Part shown: positions 46,323 to 54,989 of the stretch, in pieces | How the letters are laid out: every line of letters starts with the position of its first letter | How positions within the stretch are numbered: the first letter of the stretch is position 1 | Source: Colwellia sp. RSH04 | GTDB taxonomy: Bacteria; Pseudomonadota; Gammaproteobacteria; Enterobacterales; Alteromonadaceae | Assembly: GCF_003545765.1 (NCBI RefSeq) | Contig: NZ_QXIO01000010.1 | Span: 1-64,000 of the forward strand | DNA: 64,000 nt | Reading direction: 5' to 3' | The notes under the pieces: model-generated | Database searches by the model: none | The model's input: only the letters and a program-made list of their open reading frames with translations | What the model was told of the DNA's origin: nothing | Position numbers and translations under genes: made by a program

Positions 46323-48092
46323 CTATGCGCAGCTTAAGTCATCAACCATCAATTGAACCGTGCGTTTACCTCGAAATTCATTAACATCTAAGCGATAAAC
46401 TAATCTAATGTTTTTAGCTGTAGGGTTAGGCCAAGCTTTGACGTCAATATTAAATGCGATGGCATCAAATACTTGGTTCTGCTTTTCAACCACTAACTTT
46501 AAGTGCTTCTCGCCAACAATTCTTTGCTGAACTAGTATGAACTCATCATCAAATAATGGCTCTGGAAAATGTTGTCCCCATGGCCCTGAATCACGCAATA
46601 ATTCAGCAAAAGATAACGTCATATCTGATGCAGGTAAAGCCCCATCAGTGAGGATAATTTGCTGAAGATCTTCAGGCTTAAGAGCTAAAGTAGCTTGCTC
46701 ATTAAAAACCGTTTGAAATTGTGCGAAGTCAGCTTGCTTAATAGATAATCCAGCTGCCATGGCATGGCCACCAAACTTATCAATTAACTCAGGATAAAGT
46801 GTGTCAATGCGTTCTAATAAGTCGCGAATGTGCAAACCAGGAATTGAACGCGCAGAGCCCTTAATGACTTGTTTATTGTCATTTTGCTCTGCTGTATCGT
46901 CACTAGCATTAGCAAAAACGATACTTGGTCGATGAAATTTTTCTTTTAAACGACCTGCAACAATACCAATAACACCTTGATGCCAATCATTTTGATAAAG
47001 GGCAATAGCATTGGGTAAACTTCCCTGCTCAACCGATTCTAAATTGAGTGATTTCATCACGCGCTCTGCTTCTACTTGAATACCTTGCTCTATTTCTCGT
47101 CGCGCTTTGTTTAAATCGTCAAGTTCAGCCGCCATCGCTCGAGCGCTACCTAAATCAGATGCTAGTAAACAATCTATCCCTAAAGACATATCATCTAAGC
47201 GACCTGCAGCATTAATGCGAGGACCTAAAGCAAAACCAAAGTCACTGGCAACTAATTGTTGCTGATTTTTACCTGCAATTTCGATAAGTGCCTGAATACC
47301 AGGACGCGTTTGACCTGCTCGAATACGTTTTAACCCTTGTGCAACGAGTATTCTATTATTTTTATCTAGGGGTACAACATCAGCTACTGTCCCTAAAGCG
47401 ACTAAATCGAGTAATTGGGCAATATTAGGTTCCACAAGTCCTTGCTGAGTAAAGTAATCGGCTTCCCTTAATGTTTTTCTTAAAGCCATCATCAGATAGA
47501 AAGCAACACCAACCCCAGCAAGCGCTTTACTGACAAAGTCACAATCCGTTTGGTTTGGGTTAACAATAGCATCAGCGTTTGGTAACGTTTGTCCAGGTAA
47601 GTGATGGTCTGTCACAATAACTTTCATGCCATACGCTTTAGCTTTGGCAACACCAGCAACACAAGAAATACCATTATCAACCGTGACGATAATTTTAGCT
47701 CCTTGTGCCGCGGCTAAATCGACAATTTCAGGTGTCAAGCCATAGCCATATTCAAAGCGATTAGGTACTAAAAAACTGTGATGGTCGCAGCCCATAATAG
47801 CTAAACCTTCCATCATTAAGGCTGTACTAGTTGCACCGTCAGCATCAAAATCGCCAACAATGACAATAGGCTCTTTCGTTGCCAAAGCTTGCTGAAGTAT
47901 TTTGCAGGCTTTCTCTAAGCCTTTAAGTGATGAATGAAGTGTTTTAACGCCAGCTAATTGATTAACAACTAGATTTAAATCTTCAGTAGAATTGACAGCA
48001 CGAGACGCATAAACCTGCTTAATTACTGGGTGTAATTCAGCAGGTAAATGTTGATCATCGACATAAGTTCGACGACGTATTTGCTTTGGCAT
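46323..48092 (-). CDS. recJ: Single-stranded-DNA-specific exonuclease RecJ
   Basis: A 589-residue DHH nuclease. Motifs IVGDFDADGATSTALM, IIVTVDNGISC, VTDHHLPGQTLPNADAIVNPNQ and the C-terminal DHHA1 motif FGGHAMAAGLSI are intact. It degrades 5' single-stranded ends in RecF recombination and mismatch repair. Placed between dsbC and prfB as in many gammaproteobacteria. Confidence 0.97.
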   Translation of the reverse strand: MPKQIRRRTYVDDQHLPAELHPVIKQVYASRAVNSTEDLNLVVNQLAGVKTLHSSLKGLEKACKILQQALATKEPIVIVGDFDADGATSTALMMEGLAIMGCDHHSFLVPNRFEYGYGLTPEIVDLAAAQGAKIIVTVDNGISCVAGVAKAKAYGMKVIVTDHHLPGQTLPNADAIVNPNQTDCDFVSKALAGVGVAFYLMMALRKTLREADYFTQQGLVEPNIAQLLDLVALGTVADVVPLDKNNRILVAQGLKRIRAGQTRPGIQALIEIAGKNQQQLVASDFGFALGPRINAAGRLDDMSLGIDCLLASDLGSARAMAAELDDLNKARREIEQGIQVEAERVMKSLNLESVEQGSLPNAIALYQNDWHQGVIGIVAGRLKEKFHRPSIVFANASDDTAEQNDNKQVIKGSARSIPGLHIRDLLERIDTLYPELIDKFGGHAMAAGLSIKQADFAQFQTVFNEQATLALKPEDLQQIILTDGALPASDMTLSFAELLRDSGPWGQHFPEPLFDDEFILVQQRIVGEKHLKLVVEKQNQVFDAIAFNIDVKAWPNPTAKNIRLVYRLDVNEFRGKRTVQLMVDDLSCA

Positions 48093-48138
48093 TGACTATC
48101 CTAAGCGAGTTATAAAGATCAATTTAATGCCTTTCGCA

Positions 48139-48954
48139 TTAAATATTTTTTAGAATTTCTTCTAATTGAGCTGGTGGTTGATAACCAGGCAGCATCATAC
48201 CATTTTCTAGAATAATCGCTGGTGTACCTGATACACCAATTTGACGGCCAAAATCAAATTCAGCTTCAATGGGTTTATCACAGATTCGATAAGCAACTTT
48301 ACCGCCTGTTTTCGCTTTAGTTAACGCCGCAGCGGGATCTTCATTACACCAAACAGAACGTAAATCTTTAAAGCCTTCAGTAGGATTACCTAAACGATCA
48401 CTAATGCCCGATCTTGGGTAAGCTAGATACTGAAATGTAATACCTTTAGCATTGTACTCATCCATTTGTGCATGCATTTTACGACAATAACCACAGGTAA
48501 TATCGGTAAATACAGTAACAACATGTTTTTCGTCTTTCGCTGGATAAACAATCATATCGTCATTAAAACGCTTAATGCCCTCTAAACGGATTTTAGCTAG
48601 ACTTTTTTCACTTAAATCAGTGACCGTAGCGCCTAAACTATAAACCTTACCTTGAATAAAGTAGTCACCATTGTAACTAGCGTAATAAACACCTTGGTTG
48701 GTAATTAGCATCGCAATACCTGGTACTGGTGTATCTTCAACATCAATAACAGTTAGACCTAAAGTGCGCTTAATTTTTCCCTTAAGCACCTCTTTATTTA
48801 GCTTTGTTGGATCTGTGCCTACTTTTGCCATTTCAATTGGCTTATCAACACTATCAAAACCATGCACGGCTGGTGTTACCGCTAAAGTTGATAACGCTGC
48901 GATTAATACACAGGCTGTTTTTGTTACAGCATGAGTAATAAATGTCTTGTTCAT
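48139..48954 (-). CDS. dsbC: Thiol:disulfide interchange protein DsbC
   Basis: A 271-residue periplasmic disulfide isomerase. It has a signal peptide (cleavage near AVHGF), an N-terminal dimerisation domain and a thioredoxin domain with the active site TDITCGYCRKMH and the cis-proline region SGTPAIILENG. DsbC reshuffles wrong disulfides and is kept reduced by DsbD. It is 46 bases before recJ. The divergent neighbour is fldB; xerD, which lies between them in E. coli, is missing here. Confidence 0.96.
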   Translation of the reverse strand: MNKTFITHAVTKTACVLIAALSTLAVTPAVHGFDSVDKPIEMAKVGTDPTKLNKEVLKGKIKRTLGLTVIDVEDTPVPGIAMLITNQGVYYASYNGDYFIQGKVYSLGATVTDLSEKSLAKIRLEGIKRFNDDMIVYPAKDEKHVVTVFTDITCGYCRKMHAQMDEYNAKGITFQYLAYPRSGISDRLGNPTEGFKDLRSVWCNEDPAAALTKAKTGGKVAYRICDKPIEAEFDFGRQIGVSGTPAIILENGMMLPGYQPPAQLEEILKNI

Positions 48955-49204
48955 AATAATTCCTGAATAATTACTTCTTAGAGGATACGGTCGAAAGATA
49001 AAATACCTACATATACCAAATTGCCAAACATTATATACGTTAAGCTAGCGATATAGACCGAACATAAGCAATGGAAATTACAGCTATCACAAACATAATG
49101 CAATTTATTTATGATAAATGACTTATTTATACGATAAAGAGCAGCACAAATTCTTTCTCTTCTGATAGAATCCTCGGCTGAATTACCTTAATGAGTTTGA
49201 GAAA

Positions 49205-49723
49205 ATGAAAATTGGCTTGTTTTATGGCTCTACCACCTGTTACACCGAAATTGTTGCAGAAAAAATTCAAGCAGCCATCGGCGAAGATATTGTTGACCTA
49301 TTTAACATCAAAGATAACCCGTTATTACTTTGCTTAGATTACGATTTTATTATTTTAGGTATTTCTACTTGGGATTATGGCGAGCTACAAGAAGATTGGT
49401 ACTCTGTTTGGCAAGATATTAACCAGCTTGATTTAACGAATAAAACAGTAGCGCTATACGGTATGGGAGATCAAATAGGATATACCGAATGGTTTCAAGA
49501 TGCTTTAGGTATGCTCCATGAACAAGTTGTTGCCCAAGGTGCAACACTAATTGGCTATTGGCCTAATTCAGGTTATGAGTTTGCTGCCTCAAAAGCCCTC
49601 ACCGACGATAAAAGCCAATTTGTCGGCTTAGCATTAGATGAAGATAGCCAATACCAGTTGACAGATGATCGTATCGCAACCTGGTGTGAGCAAATATTAG
49701 TGGAATATAGCGAACTATTATAA
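49205..49723 (+). CDS. fldB: Flavodoxin FldB
   Basis: A 172-residue flavodoxin with the FMN phosphate loop GLFYGSTTCYTE and the YGMGDQIGYTEWFQDALG isoalloxazine-binding loop, followed by LIGYWPNSGYEF. The TTCYTE variant of the phosphate loop is typical for FldB rather than FldA. Electron carrier in the cytoplasm. Divergent from dsbC with about 250 bases between them. Confidence 0.93.
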   Translation: MKIGLFYGSTTCYTEIVAEKIQAAIGEDIVDLFNIKDNPLLLCLDYDFIILGISTWDYGELQEDWYSVWQDINQLDLTNKTVALYGMGDQIGYTEWFQDALGMLHEQVVAQGATLIGYWPNSGYEFAASKALTDDKSQFVGLALDEDSQYQLTDDRIATWCEQILVEYSELL

Positions 49724-49843
49724 AATGGCTTCACTTCACACGAATAATAACGCAAAAGTCACAAAGTTTTAGTAAAAACACCGACAAAGCACTATAATCA
49801 GCCCATCTTAACAATTAGTTAAACAATCAGTGAAATATACCTT

Positions 49844-51097
49844 ATGTTTGAGCAGTTCGAACTCGACTCTGAGCTATTAGCCAGTATAAAAAAAATCGGT
49901 TATAAAAAGCCAACGTCTATTCAAGAATTGGTGATCCCAGAAGCAATGACAGGTAAAGATGTTCTTGCATCGGCACCAACAGGCACAGGTAAAACCGCCG
50001 CCTTTTTATTACCTGTTGCTCAGCATTTATTAGATTACCCACGCTCAAAGCCAGGATTTCCTCGAGTATTAATTCTAACGCCCACTCGTGAGTTGGCGAT
50101 TCAAATTGGTGAAGATAGCGAGAAGATAACTGAACTGAGTAATATCAAAACGGGTGTTATAACTGGTGGTGTTAACTATGGTAGTCATCATGATATTTTA
50201 AATAGCACCACTGACATCCTCGTTGCCACACCAGGTCGTTTACTTGAATACATAGAGAATGAGCAATTTGATATGCGTGACATCGAGATATTAATTCTCG
50301 ATGAAGCAGACAGAATGCTCGATATGGGCTTTAGTGAAACTATTAATAGAATTGTTGCTGAAGCACGCTGGCGCAAACAAACTATGCTTTTTTCAGCCAC
50401 ACTTGAAGGTGCGGGCGTTCTTCGCTTTGCTAAAGAAGTCCTTGATGAGCCAGTTTTTCTTGAATCTAACCCATCAAGAAAAGAAAAAGCAGTCATTCAT
50501 CAATGGATTCATTTAGCTGATAACGCACATCATAAATTACAACTACTCATTCACACCTTAAAGCAAGAAGGTGTAACTAGAGCCGTTGTGTTTGCCAACA
50601 AACGCGAAACCGTTCAGCACTTATCAGGCAAACTATACGCAGAAGAATTACCCTGTGTTTGGCTTGAAGGAAAAATGCCACAAGACAAACGTAATAAAGC
50701 CATTGAACGTTTAAAAAGTGGTGAGATCAGCGTATTAGTTGCTACTGATGTAGCAGCGCGTGGTCTTGATATTGATGATATTACCCACGTTATCAATTTC
50801 GATATGCCAAGAAAGGCAGATATTTACTTACACCGTATTGGTCGTACAGGTCGTGCAGGTAACAAAGGTACCGCTATTTCTTTAGTTGAAGCACACGACA
50901 TGCCGGTTATTGGTAAAGTTGAGCGCTACATGAAAGAGCGATTATCTCGCCGAATTATTGAAGAGTTACGCCCTAAACATAAAGAAGCTAGAGTTGCGAA
51001 TAAAAAAGCTAAAGCGAAGTTAACACCTGCACAGAAGAAAGCTAAAGCGAAGAAGCAAGCTAAAAAAGCATTAAAGAAAACCAAAAAGGCCAAATAA
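49844..51097 (+). CDS. srmB: ATP-dependent RNA helicase SrmB
   Basis: A 417-residue DEAD-box helicase: Q motif GYKKPTSIQ, Walker A APTGTGKT, PTRELAIQ, TPGRLLEY, DEAD (LDEADRML), SAT (FSATLEG), ARGLDIDDI and HRIGRTGRAG. The C-terminal tail is very rich in lysine and alanine. SrmB acts early in 50S assembly. The overall sequence, including MLDMGFSETINRIV, fits SrmB rather than RhlE or DeaD. Confidence 0.92.
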   Translation: MFEQFELDSELLASIKKIGYKKPTSIQELVIPEAMTGKDVLASAPTGTGKTAAFLLPVAQHLLDYPRSKPGFPRVLILTPTRELAIQIGEDSEKITELSNIKTGVITGGVNYGSHHDILNSTTDILVATPGRLLEYIENEQFDMRDIEILILDEADRMLDMGFSETINRIVAEARWRKQTMLFSATLEGAGVLRFAKEVLDEPVFLESNPSRKEKAVIHQWIHLADNAHHKLQLLIHTLKQEGVTRAVVFANKRETVQHLSGKLYAEELPCVWLEGKMPQDKRNKAIERLKSGEISVLVATDVAARGLDIDDITHVINFDMPRKADIYLHRIGRTGRAGNKGTAISLVEAHDMPVIGKVERYMKERLSRRIIEELRPKHKEARVANKKAKAKLTPAQKKAKAKKQAKKALKKTKKAK

Positions 51098-51117
51098 CCT
51101 TTAAAAATACCTTTAGC

Positions 51118-51176
51118 GTTACACTTTTATGACAAAAGAAAAACGCGATGAAATATGACTGTCATAAAGTAATGAT
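51118..51176. promoter_or_regulatory. Two Pho-box-like sites upstream of the OprP/OprO-like porin
   Basis: On the minus strand TTGTCATAAAAGTGTAAC (51118-51135) matches the Pho box CTGTCATAAATCTGTAAC at 15 of 18 positions. On the + strand CTGTCATAAAGTAATGAT (51159-51176) matches at about 13. A further TTTATGACAG lies at the porin start. The opposite orientation of the two boxes is unusual. Confidence 0.5.
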
Positions 51177-51257
51177 GAAATCCGCCTATAAATTTAATCA
51201 ATCATGCGGCCAACGCTTTAAGGATGAAGTTGACGGCAATTTGCCACTTTTAACTTT

Positions 51258-52424
51258 ATGACAGTTATGATTATGCAAAAAACTAGTAGTACTCAATCTC
51301 GTAAACACACAGATAACCGAACAGTCAAACATAACCTTTTATCAAGTGTTATAGTTACCAGTCTCCTTATCACATCATTTATTGCTCAAGCTGAAGATTC
51401 AAGCTTTGAAGAGGCATGGCAGTATGTTGACCTGTATAAAAATGAACAGGGAGACTATTTCAAACTATCAGGCCGATTACAACTTGATTCAGCATGGAAC
51501 GATGCTGAACAAGGCGAATTTAATGATACTAGTTGGCGACGTTTTCGATTTGGTTTCAAGGGTAAAATAGGTGAATTAACGGGTGCTTTAGAAGCAGATA
51601 TCAATCTTAATAAATCATTCTCAGATAGCTACAATCGGTTAACCGATGCTAACCTTAGCTGGGCAATGGATGATAGAACTAAGCTGACTTTCTTAAAGCA
51701 TTCTGCTGGCTTTACTATGGACGGCAAAACATCCTCTAAAAAGCTACTAACACCACAGCGAAACAATTTAACCAACAATTTATGGTTTACAGCAGAGTAC
51801 TTCACGGGTGTGAGCGTTAAAGGTAAGCTAAACGATGGTTGGACATATAACACAGGTGTATTCTCTAGCGATGATTCAGACGAAATAGGCTTTAGCGATA
51901 CTAGCTATTTTGCTTTATTTTCTGTCAGTAAAACGCTCAGTAAATCTAGCTTATGGGAGCAAGGTCTAGTGAGTGTAGATTATGTTTACAATGACACTCA
52001 CGAAGCAGGTAATACTCGAGATTTTTCTCAGGTGATAAGTTTTTCGTCTAAATTTAAAAGCAACAAATGGCATCTTGATAGTGACTTTTCATACGGCAAA
52101 GGCGATTTAGGACAAAGCGATGTTATTGGTTTTGTGATCATGCCTTATTACCAACAAAGCAAATCGATTCAATGGGTAAGCCGATATACTTACCTCAATA
52201 GTAAGAATGAAAACGGTGTCCGTTTAGCGCGATATGAAAGCAGCGTCACCTCAGGTCGAGGTGATAATTACCAAGAGATTTACGCAGGTGTAAATTGGTT
52301 AGCCAATGGCCATAAGTTTAAAATTCAAGCTGGCGTACAATATTCAACCATGAATGATAAAGCCAATGATGGTGGTGAGTATGGTGGCTGGGGCGTTAAC
52401 TTAGCCTTAAGGACGTACTGGTAA
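51258..52424 (+). CDS. Phosphate/polyphosphate-selective porin (OprP/OprO family)
   Basis: A 388-residue outer-membrane protein. After a long positively charged N-terminus comes a signal peptide (ending SFIAQAEDS), then a 16-strand-type barrel with YFKLSGRLQLDSAWND, WRRFRFGFKGKIG and a C-terminal aromatic GVNLALRTYW. This is the Porin_O_P family, channels for phosphate or polyphosphate. The Pho-box-like sites upstream support induction in phosphate starvation. Three methionines at 51258, 51267 and 51273 could each be the start; the third begins MQKTSS. No ATP-driven phosphate transporter is nearby. Confidence 0.82.
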   Translation: MTVMIMQKTSSTQSRKHTDNRTVKHNLLSSVIVTSLLITSFIAQAEDSSFEEAWQYVDLYKNEQGDYFKLSGRLQLDSAWNDAEQGEFNDTSWRRFRFGFKGKIGELTGALEADINLNKSFSDSYNRLTDANLSWAMDDRTKLTFLKHSAGFTMDGKTSSKKLLTPQRNNLTNNLWFTAEYFTGVSVKGKLNDGWTYNTGVFSSDDSDEIGFSDTSYFALFSVSKTLSKSSLWEQGLVSVDYVYNDTHEAGNTRDFSQVISFSSKFKSNKWHLDSDFSYGKGDLGQSDVIGFVIMPYYQQSKSIQWVSRYTYLNSKNENGVRLARYESSVTSGRGDNYQEIYAGVNWLANGHKFKIQAGVQYSTMNDKANDGGEYGGWGVNLALRTYW

Positions 52425-52584
52425 ATATTTATGAATGGTTACAAGCCTGTGCAATTGGGTTTTTACTATAGCTATACCTTGCCTTTTCTTTTCGTGCCTC
52501 TTATGATGCATTCAACGATTTAACTTTTGGCTGCCTGACGGTTATTTTAATACTCAGGAGTTAGCCACCACATGGGATTTTTAA

Positions 52585-52743
52585 ATGAAAAAAGTCATCA
52601 CATTAGTATTAACCCTCTTTGTTCTTAGTGCCTGTTCCCCTGCTATAGGCAGTGATGAGTGGTGTGAACAAATGAATGAAAAACCCAAAGGTGATTGGAC
52701 AGCTACCGAAGCTAAAGACTTTGCTGAGCATTGTATTTTCTAA
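52585..52743 (+). CDS. Small DUF3012 lipoprotein
   Basis: A 52-residue protein. Signal sequence MKKVITLVLTLFVLSACSPA with lipobox LSAC (Cys 17), then a mature part with DEWCEQMNEKPKGDWTATEAKDFAEHC. This is the DUF3012 family of tiny lipoproteins common in Alteromonadales and Vibrionales, with two conserved cysteines. No function is known. A GGGA stretch stands about eight bases before the ATG. Confidence 0.85.
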   Translation: MKKVITLVLTLFVLSACSPAIGSDEWCEQMNEKPKGDWTATEAKDFAEHCIF

Positions 52744-52831
52744 CGATAATAATACCATTTCGTATAAAGACGTGTTCACCTAGAACGACATAAGCGACAT
52801 GGGGATAACAGTTAAATACTAGAATTTACCT

Positions 52832-53968
52832 CTAGTTAACTGGGCAAGGGTTGTAGTACTCATTTTTTGATAGGGTAATGGCTTCTTCAATAAGAAGTTG
52901 CTGCGCTTTATATTCTCCATGGTTGATTGCACTATCTAGCCAATACTCAAATAACCCCTCATCAAAGGTCGATAAAACAAAACTGTCATTGTGCAATGTT
53001 GACCAGTTATCTCCTTTTTTCGCTTTAGCCTTCAATAAGGCAACTAACTCATCATTACCTTCCCTTTCATATGCCTTTTCTTGAAATTGAATACCAATAA
53101 CATTGGCAATATGTAAACTAGCGTTATACTCCATCAGTTTACCCACTTCTAAACATAAAAAATTTTCTTGCTCTGATAAGTGTTCATTATTCAAACAGAA
53201 GTTTGCCATTTCTGAAATCCAAAGTGGCTTGGCGGCAAAAATACCAATACTTGCTATCACTCGGTGAGATAAATGAACGTCAAGTAACCCCTTTGAAGTA
53301 CGCATATACAATGCCAAATCATTATAGTAATAATCATTAAACTCACTGGCTTTAATGGCGTTACTCATAGCATCAAAGGCCATAGACTCATTCTTTTCAG
53401 CGAAGTAGTAGTTAGCTAAATGCAACCACAACGCTGAATTATTACCTTCAAGTTCAATAGCTTGAGCAAACAAATCGTCATTACAGCTAATTTCTCGATC
53501 AGAGCAACGACCAATAATATCGAGCATTAATGAAGGAGACTCTAGTTGGTTATTCTTATATTCAATAAGTAAATCAAATCGTTCTTTCTCATTAAGGTTA
53601 TGATCAAAAAGAATAGCGCTTAATTGATGCTCTGGAGAAGAAGAGTTTTTTAATTGACTGATAAAGTCAGTATGAACTTGTTGTGGATTTTGAATTTGAG
53701 GAACAATAACATCGGAGCAATCGTAAATATAATCGCCTATATTATCTTCTTCGTGTTGAGCCTTGTTCGCTAAAAAATTTTGTTGATTTAAACTTTCTTG
53801 AGTAATACTTTGCTTAGCATTAGTGGTTTTAGTTATAACTAACTCATGTTTATTGCTATCTTCAAGCCTTAGTAAATATTCAATTAAGCTTTCATTATAA
53901 AGCAGTGCGATAAATATCATGCCAATACTTATCATCAGTAAATACTTTACTTTTCCTCTCTTTCTCAC
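52832..53968 (-). CDS. Membrane-anchored helical protein of unknown function
   Basis: A 378-residue protein with one N-terminal membrane helix (about residues 8-24) and a long periplasmic part. Residues 170-240 look TPR-like (ALWLHLANYYFAEKNESMAFDAMSNAIKA). Several cysteines (CSD, CSDREISC, FCLNN, FLCLEVG, NPCPVN) suggest disulfides. I do not recognise the family. It is followed downstream by the convergent DUF3012 lipoprotein. Confidence 0.65.
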   Translation of the reverse strand: MRKRGKVKYLLMISIGMIFIALLYNESLIEYLLRLEDSNKHELVITKTTNAKQSITQESLNQQNFLANKAQHEEDNIGDYIYDCSDVIVPQIQNPQQVHTDFISQLKNSSSPEHQLSAILFDHNLNEKERFDLLIEYKNNQLESPSLMLDIIGRCSDREISCNDDLFAQAIELEGNNSALWLHLANYYFAEKNESMAFDAMSNAIKASEFNDYYYNDLALYMRTSKGLLDVHLSHRVIASIGIFAAKPLWISEMANFCLNNEHLSEQENFLCLEVGKLMEYNASLHIANVIGIQFQEKAYEREGNDELVALLKAKAKKGDNWSTLHNDSFVLSTFDEGLFEYWLDSAINHGEYKAQQLLIEEAITLSKNEYYNPCPVN

Positions 53969-54033
53969 ACTTCATCCTTGGGGTTAATAATAACAGTGCA
54001 CTGACATCTCAACTTACTAAAATGACGAATCGT

Positions 54034-54324
54034 TCAGCTTTTAAGAAAGCGCTTTTGGTATTTATGTACCAACATAACAATTAATACAACGAAAAAGTAG
54101 CCTAGAAATTGCCCAAACAGAAGAATAACCATTTTGGGAATAAAGTAAGTTTCTTCACTAAAAAAGCTCAACGCGAACATCGCTGGGGCAGCAATAACTT
54201 CATAGCCAAAGAGAGTACTAGGTACCATATAATAATTATATAAAAAGGCAATAAAACCAATGCCCATTCCTAACACTCCAAAGAGAGTTGCTTTTTGATA
54301 ATGCGAGAAAGACGATATATTCAT
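54034..54324 (-). CDS. Small three-helix membrane protein of unknown function
   Basis: A 96-residue protein with three predicted membrane helices (about residues 13-32, 42-55 and 64-84) and a basic tail HKYQKRFLKS. It lies 38 bases after the stop of the GNAT acetyltransferase gene, so the two may be cotranscribed. No family recognised. Confidence 0.55.
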   Translation of the reverse strand: MNISSFSHYQKATLFGVLGMGIGFIAFLYNYYMVPSTLFGYEVIAAPAMFALSFFSEETYFIPKMVILLFGQFLGYFFVVLIVMLVHKYQKRFLKS

Positions 54325-54362
54325 ATGGAAGGCGACTTCTGGTTTTATGACGATTAAGCGAA

Positions 54363-54854
54363 TTATTTAGTTACTTTAGCAAATAACATTTCATCAAAAT
54401 ATTGATTATTTTTACAAGAGGCTTTACTTAACTGTCCCTCTAAAACAAAGTTATTTTTCTCTAGAACTCTAATTGATGCATGGTTTATAGATACTACTGA
54501 AACAAATAATCGAACTAAAGCATGATGTTTAAATAGAATATCAACAAAGAGTTTAACGGCTTCAGTGGCGATACCTTTGTTCCAGTAATCCTCACCTAAC
54601 CAATAGCCTAATTCTGCCGAGCATTGATATTCAAAATCACCTCTAGAAGCAGAAATACAACCAACAAAAGTGCCGTTAAATTCTATCACTTGAATAAGCG
54701 AACTTCCTTTACAATGATTAACCCACCATTTTGCGTCAGCTTCGGTATAAGGTTTAGGAATGGCATCCGTAATATATTGTGTCACTGTAGCATTGTTTAA
54801 ATACGACTTTAACAACGGAATATCTGACTCAGTAAAATGTCGAAGAGAAATCAA
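54363..54854 (-). CDS. GNAT family acetyltransferase (RimJ/RimL type)
   Basis: A 163-residue acetyltransferase. MISLRHFTESDIPLLKSYLNN start, the sequence ELGYWLGEDYWNKGIATEAVKLFVDILF with the acetyl-CoA binding pattern (here GIATEA), and the SVVSINHASIRVLEKNNFVLEGQL motif typical of RimJ/RimL-like enzymes. Its substrate (protein N-terminus, antibiotic or small molecule) cannot be told. Confidence 0.88.
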   Translation of the reverse strand: MISLRHFTESDIPLLKSYLNNATVTQYITDAIPKPYTEADAKWWVNHCKGSSLIQVIEFNGTFVGCISASRGDFEYQCSAELGYWLGEDYWNKGIATEAVKLFVDILFKHHALVRLFVSVVSINHASIRVLEKNNFVLEGQLSKASCKNNQYFDEMLFAKVTK

Positions 54855-54989
54855 GGTAATGATCCTTTACTACGTAGTAAATCACGGTTTATGACAATAT
54901 AGCTTCTTAGAATAAAACCGTTGAACCTTTTAAAGCGCTACACTTAATCAAGGTTCAACTGCGCTACTTAGACTTAAGAAGTTAAATAT

